Part shown: positions 1-6,312 of the stretch, one piece after another
Numbering within the stretch: the stretch's first letter is position 1
Layout: every line of letters starts with the position of its first letter
Source of the DNA: JAMLIN01 sp964509685
Lineage (GTDB): Bacteria > Pseudomonadota > Gammaproteobacteria > Burkholderiales > Burkholderiaceae_E
DNA length: 14,032 bases
Direction: 5' to 3'
NCBI GenBank assembly: GCA_964509685.1
Contig: CAZDYQ010000080.1
Location: 1 to 14,032, forward strand
Notes under the pieces: generated by a model
What the model was told of the DNA's origin: nothing
Database searches by the model: none
Seen by the model: the letters and a program-made list of their open reading frames with translations, nothing else
Translations under genes and position numbers: made by a program

Positions 1-650
1 CCGATTCCAGGGTGGACTGGGAGGGCATGGTGGCCGACTACGACCGCATCCGCGAGGGCATCGAGTCGGTCTTCCCGATCTTCGCAAACTACAACGAGCG
101 GATTCGCGAACCAGGCGGCTTCTGGCTCGAGAACCCCGCCTCGCGCCGGCGCTGGGCCACCCCGGACGGCAAGGCGCACTTCCAGGTGGCCCCAGAGCTC
201 GATGATGCGCCCGAGACCGCCGCGGCCGTGCTGAAGCTCGCGACGATCCGCTCGCACGACCAGTACAACACGACGATCTACGGCTTCGAGGATCGCTATC
301 GCGGCGTGAAGGGACGGCGCGACGTGGTGTTCGTCAATCCGCAGGATCTCGCGGAGCGCGGCCTGCGGCCGGGCGATCGAATCGACATCGAGGCCGTGCG
401 CGAGGACGGTATGCCAACGGGACGTGTGGTGCGCGGCTTCGTCGCCGTGCCGTTCGACATCTCGCGCGGATCGGCCGCCATGTACTTCCCCGAAGGCAAT
501 GCGCTGGTCGCCCTCGAGGACCACGACACGCGGTCCGGCACGCCGGGCTACAAGTCGATTCCCGTGCGGTTGTCCGCCTCGCGCGTGGCGCAACCAGGCG
601 ACCCCGAGGCGATCGACCCGGGCGCGGCGCTCGAGGATGCCTCGTCATGA
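1..650 (+). CDS. FdhF/YdeP-type molybdopterin oxidoreductase, C-terminal part (5' end outside window)
   Basis: Only the last 215 residues are visible. The frame is open from base 3 with no need for a start in the window, so the gene begins upstream. The segment reads like the C-terminal cofactor-closing domain of the FdhF/YdeP family of bis-MGD oxidoreductases: the run TIRSHDQYNTTIYG followed by DRYRG, then a beta-barrel segment VVFVNPQDLAERGLRPGD and the tail GTPGYKSIPVRL. These proteins resemble formate dehydrogenase alpha subunits, but the physiological substrate of YdeP-like members is not settled, so formate oxidation should not be assumed. The active-site Cys/SeCys and any Fe-S motif would lie upstream and cannot be checked. 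The stop overlaps the fdhD start as ATGA (647-650), which points to one operon with its own maturation factor. Family confidence is high; substrate is unknown. Confidence 0.88.
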   Translation, partial: DSRVDWEGMVADYDRIREGIESVFPIFANYNERIREPGGFWLENPASRRRWATPDGKAHFQVAPELDDAPETAAAVLKLATIRSHDQYNTTIYGFEDRYRGVKGRRDVVFVNPQDLAERGLRPGDRIDIEAVREDGMPTGRVVRGFVAVPFDISRGSAAMYFPEGNALVALEDHDTRSGTPGYKSIPVRLSASRVAQPGDPEAIDPGAALEDASS

Positions 651-1495
651 CGGCCGGGTCCGGACTCGTGCGCCGGCCGGTCCTCGTCCGCCAGGACGGC
701 CGTACGCGCGAGGCAGAGGACTGGCTGGTCGAGGAGGCCCCGGTCGAGCTGCGCTACAACGGCATGGCGTTCGCGGTGATGATGGCGACACCGCTCGACC
801 TCGAGGACTTCGCCTACGGCTTCTCGCTCAGCGAGGAACGAGCCGCCCGCCCGGACGACATCCATGGCGTGCGGGTGCGGGCACGGGACGCCGGCCACGT
901 GATCGACATCGCCGTGTCCGCGACCGTGCCCGTGAACCTCTCGCCCGACATGGCCCGACTCCTGCCGGGACGCAGCGGATGCGGACTGTGCGGCAACCGC
1001 CAGCTGGAGGACGTGATGCGGCCGGCCCCGCCCGTGCCGGACGGGCTCGTGCTCGCACCCGGCGCGCTCGAGCGGGCGCGTGAGGCGCTCGCGCATGGCC
1101 AGCCGCTCAATGCCTCTTCCGGCGCGGTGCACGCGGCCGCCTGGGCATCGCCCGACGGCGAGATCCTGCGGGTGCGCGAGGACGTCGGTCGCCACAACGC
1201 CCTCGACAAGCTGCTCGGATCGCTTGCCCGCGAGGGCGCGGACCTGCGCGAGGGCTTCGTCCTGGTCACCAGCCGCGCAAGCTACGAGATGGTGACGAAG
1301 GCCGCGAGGCTCGGCGTGGGACTGCTCGCGGCGATCTCGGCCCCCACCGCGCTCGCGGTCGAGCTTGCCCGCGCGAGCCGCCTCACCCTCGTCGCCTTCC
1401 TGCGTCCCGGGCGGCATGTCGTCTACACGCATCCCCATCGGATCCCCGCGCTGGGGCTCGAGGCCGCCCCGAACCCGCATCCGGCCACGACTTGA
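647..1495 (+). CDS. fdhD: FdhD, sulfurtransferase for formate dehydrogenase-type molybdoenzymes
   Basis: The 282-aa product has the usual FdhD length and signatures. FdhD takes sulfur from the cysteine desulfurase IscS and delivers it to the bis-MGD molybdenum cofactor in the cytoplasm, making the sulfurated cofactor that formate dehydrogenase-like enzymes need. The catalytic CxxC is present as GCGLCGN (Cys112 and Cys115). Further family blocks are ASSGAVHAAAW, REDVGRHNALDKLLG and LVTSRASYEMVTKAA. The start is fixed by the ATGA overlap with the upstream oxidoreductase and by a GAGGA ribosome site at 633-637, nine bases before the ATG. The last codons and the stop (1493-1495) lie inside the -35 element of the copper-responsive promoter of the next gene, so the genes are packed with no spare sequence. 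Its job here is most simply to activate the adjacent YdeP-like enzyme. Confidence 0.95.
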   Translation: MTAGSGLVRRPVLVRQDGRTREAEDWLVEEAPVELRYNGMAFAVMMATPLDLEDFAYGFSLSEERAARPDDIHGVRVRARDAGHVIDIAVSATVPVNLSPDMARLLPGRSGCGLCGNRQLEDVMRPAPPVPDGLVLAPGALERAREALAHGQPLNASSGAVHAAAWASPDGEILRVREDVGRHNALDKLLGSLAREGADLREGFVLVTSRASYEMVTKAARLGVGLLAAISAPTALAVELARASRLTLVAFLRPGRHVVYTHPHRIPALGLEAAPNPHPATT

Positions 1496-1523
1496 CCTTC
1501 CCATGGTGGGAAGGTTTAGGCTG
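1491..1523 (+). promoter_or_regulatory. CueR-type copper-responsive promoter of copA
   Basis: The -35 box TTGACC (1492-1497) and -10 box TAGGCT (1517-1522) are separated by exactly 19 bp (1498-1516), the long spacer typical of promoters activated by MerR-family regulators. The spacer is centred on a dyad with perfect 9-bp arms, ACCTTCCCA (1495-1503) and TGGGAAGGT (1507-1515), around TGG. This closely matches known CueR operators of copA genes. A cueR gene is the second gene of the transcript it would drive, which implies autoregulation. The -35 box contains the stop codon of fdhD. The expected transcription start is about 1528-1530. Confidence 0.93.
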
Positions 1524-1529
1524 GTCGCC

Positions 1530-4118
1530 ATGATGGACGTATCCTCCCCGCGACCCGTTGCCCGATCGCCCGCCCGGCACGGCGGCGGTCCCGGGGCCGA
1601 GCCGCCCCGCACGCCCGGCCCCCCCGACGCGACGGGTCCGACCACGATCAGCCTTCCGGTCGAGGGCATGACATGCGCCTCGTGCGTGGGCCGGGTCGAA
1701 AAGGCACTCTCGAAGGTCGAGGGCGTGGACAGCGTGGTCGTGAACCTCGCCACCGAGCGGGCGGATGTCCGCGTGTCCGGACCGGTGGACCACATGGCGC
1801 TCGTGAAGGCGATCGAGAAGGCCGGCTACGACGTGCCCGCCAGCCGCATCGAACTCGCCATCGAGGGCATGACCTGCGCGTCCTGCATCGCCCGGGTCGA
1901 GCGCGCACTGCAGTCGGTGCCGGGCGTGACCGAGGCGACGGCCAACCTCGCAACCGAGAGCGCCAGCGTGCGCGGCGTGGCGGCGGTCGATGACCTGGTG
2001 GCTGCCGTCGAGCGCATCGGCTACCGGGCCCGGCCGGTCGATACCCTGGCACCGGGCGGCGACGACGAGGCCGAGGCGCGGAGGGACGCCGAGCGTTCCA
2101 CCCTGAAGCGCGATCTCCGGCTCGCCGTGCTGCTGGCCCTGCCCGTCTTCGTCCTGGAAATGGGTTCGCACCTGGTGCCCGCCATGCATCACTGGGTGGC
2201 CACCCATGTCGGGATCCAGCAGAGCTGGTACCTGCAGTTCGTCCTCACGACGCTGGTGCTTGCCTTCCCGGGCCGGCGCTTCTACACGATCGGCTTTCCG
2301 GCGCTGCTGCGGCTCGCGCCCGACATGAACTCGCTCGTCGCCGTGGGCACGCTCGCGGCCTTCGCGTACTCGGTGGTCGCCACCTTCGCCCCCGGCCTGC
2401 TGCCGACCGGTACAGTCAACGTGTACTACGAGGCGGCCGCGGTGATCGTCGCGCTGGTCCTGCTGGGGCGCTACATGGAAGCGCGCGCCAAGGGCCGGAC
2501 ATCGGAAGCGATCCGGCGGCTGGTCGGCCTGCGCGCGAGGGAGGCGCACGTGGTCCGTGATGGCCGCGTCGTGGATGTGCCGATCGGCGAGGTGGTTGCC
2601 GGCGACATCGTCGAGGTGCGCCCGGGCGAGCGCGTGCCGGTCGATGGCGAGGTCGTCGAAGGCCGCAGCCATGTGGACGAATCGATGATCACCGGCGAAC
2701 CGGTGCCGGTCGAGAAGACGAGCGGCAGCGCCGTGGTGGGCGGCACCGTCAACCAGGAAGGCGCCTTCCGGATGCGCGCCACCGCGGTCGGCGCCCGGAC
2801 CGTCCTCGCACAGATCATCCACCTCGTCGAGCAGGCACAGGGCTCCAAGCTGCCGATCCAGGCGGTGGTGGACAAGGTCACTCTGTGGTTCGTGCCCGCG
2901 GTCATGGCCGCGGCGCTGGCCACCTTCCTCGTGTGGCTCGCCCTCGGCCCGTCACCCGCGCTCGGCTTCGCGCTCGTCAACGCGGTCGCCGTGCTGATCA
3001 TTGCCTGCCCGTGCGCGATGGGGCTGGCGACGCCGACCTCGATCATGGTCGGCACCGGCCGTGGCGCCGAGATGGGCGTGCTCTTCCGCAAGGGCGAGGC
3101 CCTCCAGCTCCTGAAGGACGCAAGGGTCGTCGCCGTGGACAAGACGGGCACCCTGACCGAAGGCCGCCCGACGCTGACCGACCTCGAGGTAGCGAAGGAC
3201 TTCGATCGTGCCGACGTGCTGGGGCTCGTGGGCGCGGTCGAGTCGCGATCCGGGCATCCGATCGCGCGCGCGATCGTCGAGGCAGCCGAACGCGAAGGCG
3301 GCCCCTTGCCCGCGCCGACCGCGTTCGAGTCCGTGACCGGAATGGGGGTACGGGCGACGGTCGAGGGAAAGCGCATCGAGGTCGGCGCCGACCGGTTCAT
3401 GCGGTCGCTCGGGCTGGACGTGGGGGGCTTCGCCGCGACCGCCACGCGCCTCGCGAGCGAGGGCAAGTCGCCGATGTACGCCGCGATCGACGGGCGCCTC
3501 GCGGCGATCCTCGCGGTCGCCGACCCGATCAAGGCGGACACGCCCGCGGCCATCGAGGCGCTGCATCGCCTCGGGCTCGAGGTCGCCATGGTCACCGGCG
3601 ACAACGAGCGGACGGCCAGGGCGATCGCGACGCGACTCGGCATCGACGAGGTGGTCGCCGAGGTGCTGCCCGAGGGGAAGGTCGAGGCGGTGCGCGAGCT
3701 CCAGGCCCGTCACGGTCGCCTGGCATTCGTCGGCGACGGCATCAACGATGCCCCCGCGCTGGCCGCCGCGGACGTCGGCCTGGCGATCGGCACCGGCACC
3801 GACGTGGCGATGGAGGCCGCCGACGTGGTGCTCATGTCGGGCAGCCTCCAGGGCGTGCCCATCGCCATCGCGCTGTCGCGGGCCACGATTCGCAACATCC
3901 GCCAGAACCTCTTCTGGGCCTTCGCCTACAACACGGCGCTGATCCCGGTGGCGGCGGGAATCCTCTATCCGGCGTGGGGCGTGCTGCTGTCGCCCGTCTT
4001 CGCGGCGGGCGCGATGGCGCTCTCCAGCGTCTTCGTCGTCGGCAATGCGCTGCGCCTGCGGCGCTTCGAGCCACCCGCCGTTACCGCCGCGATGCGCGCG
4101 GGCCGGGAGTCGCGATGA
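1530..4118 (+). CDS. copA: CopA, Cu(I)-exporting P1B-type ATPase with two N-terminal HMA domains
   Basis: This 862-aa inner-membrane pump uses ATP to expel Cu+ (or Ag+) from the cytoplasm. Two heavy-metal-binding domains each carry GMTCASC (metal cysteines 49/52 and 116/119). Then come the membrane helices, the actuator TGE at 388-390, the transmembrane metal site CPC at 493-495 (in ACPCAMGLATP), the phosphorylated Asp537 in DKTGTLTEG, the SGHP motif of the nucleotide domain (His576-Pro577) and the hinge GDGIND at 735-740. All the motifs of a working copper ATPase are intact. I chose the ATG at 1530 (1533 is equally possible) because the in-frame ATG at 1503 lies inside the CueR promoter spacer and would not be transcribed from it; no later start would keep the first HMA domain. 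The first 40 residues are a Pro/Arg/Gly-rich leader without recognisable domain. The stop overlaps cueR as ATGA. Confidence 0.95.
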   Translation: MMDVSSPRPVARSPARHGGGPGAEPPRTPGPPDATGPTTISLPVEGMTCASCVGRVEKALSKVEGVDSVVVNLATERADVRVSGPVDHMALVKAIEKAGYDVPASRIELAIEGMTCASCIARVERALQSVPGVTEATANLATESASVRGVAAVDDLVAAVERIGYRARPVDTLAPGGDDEAEARRDAERSTLKRDLRLAVLLALPVFVLEMGSHLVPAMHHWVATHVGIQQSWYLQFVLTTLVLAFPGRRFYTIGFPALLRLAPDMNSLVAVGTLAAFAYSVVATFAPGLLPTGTVNVYYEAAAVIVALVLLGRYMEARAKGRTSEAIRRLVGLRAREAHVVRDGRVVDVPIGEVVAGDIVEVRPGERVPVDGEVVEGRSHVDESMITGEPVPVEKTSGSAVVGGTVNQEGAFRMRATAVGARTVLAQIIHLVEQAQGSKLPIQAVVDKVTLWFVPAVMAAALATFLVWLALGPSPALGFALVNAVAVLIIACPCAMGLATPTSIMVGTGRGAEMGVLFRKGEALQLLKDARVVAVDKTGTLTEGRPTLTDLEVAKDFDRADVLGLVGAVESRSGHPIARAIVEAAEREGGPLPAPTAFESVTGMGVRATVEGKRIEVGADRFMRSLGLDVGGFAATATRLASEGKSPMYAAIDGRLAAILAVADPIKADTPAAIEALHRLGLEVAMVTGDNERTARAIATRLGIDEVVAEVLPEGKVEAVRELQARHGRLAFVGDGINDAPALAAADVGLAIGTGTDVAMEAADVVLMSGSLQGVPIAIALSRATIRNIRQNLFWAFAYNTALIPVAAGILYPAWGVLLSPVFAAGAMALSSVFVVGNALRLRRFEPPAVTAAMRAGRESR

Positions 4119-4630
4119 ATATCGGCGAGGCATCCAGGGCGTCGGGCGTCTCGGCCCGGATGATCCGCCATTACGAGCGGATCGGACTGGTGCCGCCGGC
4201 GAGCCGCTCGGACTCGGGATACCGGCACTACGGCGAGGCCGATGTGCATCGCCTGCGCTTCGTTCGACGCGCCCGCGACCTCGGGTTCTCCGTGGCGGAG
4301 ATCGCGGAGCTCCTGAGCCTGTGGAACGACCGCTCGCGCCACAGCGCGGACGTCAAGCGCCTGGCCGAGGCCCACATCGCCGATCTCGAGGCGCGCATCG
4401 CCCGGCTTCGCGAGATGGCCGACACCTTGCGGACCCTGAGCGACTGCTGCGCAGGCGACGACCGGCCGGACTGCCCGATCCTCGAGGAACTCGGGCAGCC
4501 CGAAGCCGGTCGCGCGGGCGACGATGCGAGCGGCGACGCGAAGACTGCCGTCAGGCAGCCGGGGAGGTCGGCGGGAAATCCGCGTCGAGCAGCGCCTGCT
4601 CGATCTGGTCGCGAGGCGCCGACGAAGTGA
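4115..4630 (+). CDS. cueR: CueR, MerR-family Cu(I)-sensing transcriptional activator with an extended C-terminus
   Basis: The 171-aa protein starts with the MerR winged helix MNIGEASRASGVSARMIRHYERIGL and the wing SDSGYRHY, followed by the dimerisation helix (about 80-108). The metal loop CCAGDDRPDCP contains Cys112 and Cys120, the same numbers as the copper ligands of E. coli CueR, and residue 77 is Ser, the residue that marks monovalent-metal sensors (divalent sensors such as ZntR have Cys). Cu+, Ag+ or Au+ sensing is therefore strongly indicated. It is translated by ATGA coupling from copA, with GGGAG at 4105-4109 as ribosome site, and should activate the two 19-bp-spacer promoters found here. 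Oddity: CueR proteins usually end near residue 130-140; this one continues to 171 with a Gly/Ala/Arg/Asp-rich, probably disordered tail whose last 80 bases run antisense through the 3' end of copZ. Confidence 0.94.
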   Translation: MNIGEASRASGVSARMIRHYERIGLVPPASRSDSGYRHYGEADVHRLRFVRRARDLGFSVAEIAELLSLWNDRSRHSADVKRLAEAHIADLEARIARLREMADTLRTLSDCCAGDDRPDCPILEELGQPEAGRAGDDASGDAKTAVRQPGRSAGNPRRAAPARSGREAPTK

Positions 4631-4757
4631 CCACCACGCGCCGGCTGGGCGGATCGGCGACCACCTTCGCGTCGGGATCCACCGACTGGATGGCGCGTGT
4701 CACGCCACGGGCGCAACCGTCGCAGGTCATATTCTCGATGTGGAATTCAAGCTCCAT
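4551..4757 (-). CDS. copZ: CopZ-like copper chaperone (single HMA domain)
   Basis: The 68-aa product is one complete heavy-metal-associated domain. The Cu+ site is MTCDGC with Cys12 and Cys15, followed by the expected beta-alpha-beta pattern (GVTRAIQSVDPDAKVVAD, then RRVVVTSS, then IEQALLDADF). Such proteins carry Cu+ in the cytoplasm and pass it to CopA HMA domains or to CueR. The start is supported by GGGAGG on the minus strand (complement of 4763-4768), five bases before the ATG. A CueR-type promoter lies directly upstream, so copper induction parallel to copA is expected. The gene converges on cueR and overlaps its 3' end by 80 bp. The short Pro/Ala end (FPPTSPAA) is not part of the fold. 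Confidence 0.9.
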   Translation of the reverse strand: MELEFHIENMTCDGCARGVTRAIQSVDPDAKVVADPPSRRVVVTSSAPRDQIEQALLDADFPPTSPAA

Positions 4758-4790
4758 GGCAGCCTCCCGGCAATCGACTAACTGGTTGCC

Positions 4791-4821
4791 AGCATAATGC
4801 TTGCCACCGTTGGAAGCTCAA
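4791..4821 (-). promoter_or_regulatory. CueR-type copper-responsive promoter of copZ
   Basis: Read on the minus strand, -35 TTGAGC (4821-4816) and -10 TATGCT (4796-4791) flank a spacer of exactly 19 bp (4815-4797). The spacer shares TTCC, GGTGG and AAG at the same positions as the copA promoter, and its dyad is imperfect (7 of 10 pairs against 9 of 10 for copA). Transcription would start near 4784, giving copZ a leader of about 27 bases with a good ribosome site. The site fills the gap between the methyltransferase stop (4825) and copZ. Confidence 0.85.
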
Positions 4822-4824
4822 GCG

Positions 4825-5643
4825 TCAGTCCCCCTGGCGCTTCGCCCGCCAGGGACGCGACCCGTCCACCTCGCCGCGCATCCTCGCGCCCCTGACCTCG
4901 CCCGTGTAGCGCTCGCCGGCGACGGAGAAGCTGATCCGGGTGCCGTCGAGTCGACCCTCGCTGATCGGCTGGGCGGAATCGCCCCGCCGCAGCACGCCCT
5001 CGAGCATCTGGAATCGCTGCTTCAGCTCGAGCTCGGCATCGCCCAGCGTCCATCGCCCTTCGACGCGCGCGGGCACGACCCACTTGTACGCCATGCAATA
5101 GCCCGGGCATCCCTCCTTGATGTGCACCATCTCGTCCGCCTCCCAGTCGCCCATCTCGAACGAGTTCGAGACGATGCGAGTGCCCGGCTTCATCGCGAGC
5201 AGGGTAGGACGCAGCTTGATGTTGAGGTCCGGCAGGAGGTACATCGTGACCACGGTGGCATCCGAGAAGTCCGTCTCGAAGATGTCCCCCTGTTCGAAGG
5301 TGGCCATCCGCGACACGCCCTCCTCCCTCGCCGCCCGCTTCGACAGCGCCACGAGGTCCGGGTTGAACTCGATCCCGTGCGCCCGGGTGCCGCGCTTGGC
5401 CGCGGTGATCACCGTCCGGCCATCGCCGGAGCCCAGGTCCACCAGGTAGTCGCGCGGCGTGATCTTCGCCATGTCGAGCATCGCATCGACGAGTCGCTGG
5501 TTGGTCGGGACCCAGACCACGTCCTTGCCGGCCTGGCCGACCCTCGGTTCGTAGTCGGTGCTGTCGGCCTCCGTGCTGGTCGCGCAGCCGACGGCCACGA
5601 TACAGAGAAGCGCGAGAAGGACAGATCGGGCGGCTCGCTGCAT
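4825..5643 (-). CDS. Predicted lipoprotein with class I SAM-dependent methyltransferase domain
   Basis: This 272-aa protein begins with a lipoprotein signal peptide: Arg-containing n-region, hydrophobic LLALLCIVA, and lipobox VAVGC with Cys20 as the predicted lipidation site. The mature part carries a class I methyltransferase fold: WVPTNQRLVDAMLDMA helix, motif I DLGSGDGR at 69-76, the acidic ribose-binding Glu92 in GIEFNPDLV, and DIFETDFSDATVVTMYLL as motif II/III. The C-terminal third (after about residue 190) is a beta-rich region, ending near WRAKRQGD. The start is supported by AAGGAG on the minus strand, eight bases before the ATG at 5643. Substrate unknown. The puzzle is that SAM is cytoplasmic whereas the signal predicts export. 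It may be a domain kept for a non-methylating purpose, or the N-terminus may simply be an inner-membrane anchor. No functional link to the adjacent copper genes is visible. Confidence 0.8.
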   Translation of the reverse strand: MQRAARSVLLALLCIVAVGCATSTEADSTDYEPRVGQAGKDVVWVPTNQRLVDAMLDMAKITPRDYLVDLGSGDGRTVITAAKRGTRAHGIEFNPDLVALSKRAAREEGVSRMATFEQGDIFETDFSDATVVTMYLLPDLNIKLRPTLLAMKPGTRIVSNSFEMGDWEADEMVHIKEGCPGYCMAYKWVVPARVEGRWTLGDAELELKQRFQMLEGVLRRGDSAQPISEGRLDGTRISFSVAGERYTGEVRGARMRGEVDGSRPWRAKRQGD

Positions 5644-5683
5644 AGGACTGACTCCTTGGGCAATGAACGATGAATGCGCAGGA

Positions 5684-5702
5684 TGCGCCAGATTCTGGCA
5701 CA
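5684..5702. promoter_or_regulatory. Near-palindrome in the divergent intergenic region (candidate operator)
   Basis: GCCAGA (5687-5692) and TCTGGC (5694-5699) form a perfect dyad around one base, extended by TG/CA pairs after one mismatch on each side. It lies 41 bp upstream of the methyltransferase lipoprotein start and 68 bp upstream of the membrane operon start, so it could serve either gene. No convincing -10/-35 pair was identified next to it; the role is only positional inference. Confidence 0.3.
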
Positions 5703-5769
5703 GCATCCGGCGACGCGACGCGATCTCCGCCGGGCATCGCCCGTGCTGGCGTACCCCGAGGAGATCGCC

Positions 5770-6312
5770 ATGCCAGGACCCGGACACCGCCCATCGCCAT
5801 CCGCGACCATCCGCCACGCCGTCGTCGCGGGGAGCCTGGCGAGCCTGCTCTCCGCGGCGGCGCTCGCGGCCGCCGGGCGGCGCGAGAATCGCTCGGCCGC
5901 CGCGCCGGTCAATGCAGTGAGCCACTGGTACTGGGGCGACCCGGCGCTCCGGAAGCGTCGCGCGGACGCACGGCACACGCTCAGCGGCTACCTGATCCAT
6001 CACGGTGCATCGGTGTTCTGGGCGGGGCTGTATGCCTGGGTCGCCCGGGACAGGCCCGTGCTGCGCGAGCCGACGGGCGCGGTCCTGGGAAGCCTGCCGA
6101 CCGCCGCGCTGGCCTGCTTCGTGGACTTCCGGCTGACGCCGGCCCGGCTCACGCCGGGCTTCGAGCATCGCCTTTCACGGCCCGCGCTGGCGGGGGTCTA
6201 TGCCGCATTCGCCCTCGGCCTCGCCGCCGGGACGATCCTGGTCGGCGCCGAACCGGACCGTGGGCGGGAACGGGGCCCGGGTGACCGCCGCGCGCGGCCG
6301 CGCCGGCCATGA
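5770..6312 (+). CDS. Unnamed membrane protein with about four transmembrane helices
   Basis: I do not recognise a named family. The 180-aa product has hydrophobic segments at about residues 18-36, 73-92, 103-119 and 139-160, with a basic tail (DRGRERGPGDRRARPRRP) predicted to stay in the cytoplasm. A soluble stretch between helices 1 and 2 contains NAVSHWYWGDPALRKRRADARHT, and helix 2 starts with the polar LSGYLIHHGAS; the His pair and the aromatic cluster look conserved-like but no cofactor site can be claimed. The start at 5770 follows GAGGAG (5758-5763) at good spacing; an in-frame start exists further upstream at 5674 but has no ribosome site. It overlaps the next gene by ATGA (6309-6312), so it is the first gene of a three-gene membrane operon. 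Confidence 0.7.
   Translation: MPGPGHRPSPSATIRHAVVAGSLASLLSAAALAAAGRRENRSAAAPVNAVSHWYWGDPALRKRRADARHTLSGYLIHHGASVFWAGLYAWVARDRPVLREPTGAVLGSLPTAALACFVDFRLTPARLTPGFEHRLSRPALAGVYAAFALGLAAGTILVGAEPDRGRERGPGDRRARPRRP

Noticed and set aside
1503..1505. Upstream in-frame ATG for copA
   Set aside because: It falls inside the spacer of the CueR promoter, upstream of the expected transcription start.
548..1795. Long open frame on the minus strand opposite fdhD and the start of copA
   Set aside because: It has no recognisable domain, runs across the copA promoter, and lies opposite two well-supported genes; long antisense frames are expected in DNA this GC-rich.
1383..2822. 479-codon open frame opposite copA
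   Set aside because: His/Asp/Arg-rich composition typical of a reverse-strand shadow of a GC-rich gene; no domain, and copA motifs are intact on the other strand.
4801..5673. 290-codon open frame opposite the lipoprotein methyltransferase
   Set aside because: No start signal or domain; the minus-strand gene has a signal peptide, ribosome site and methyltransferase motif.
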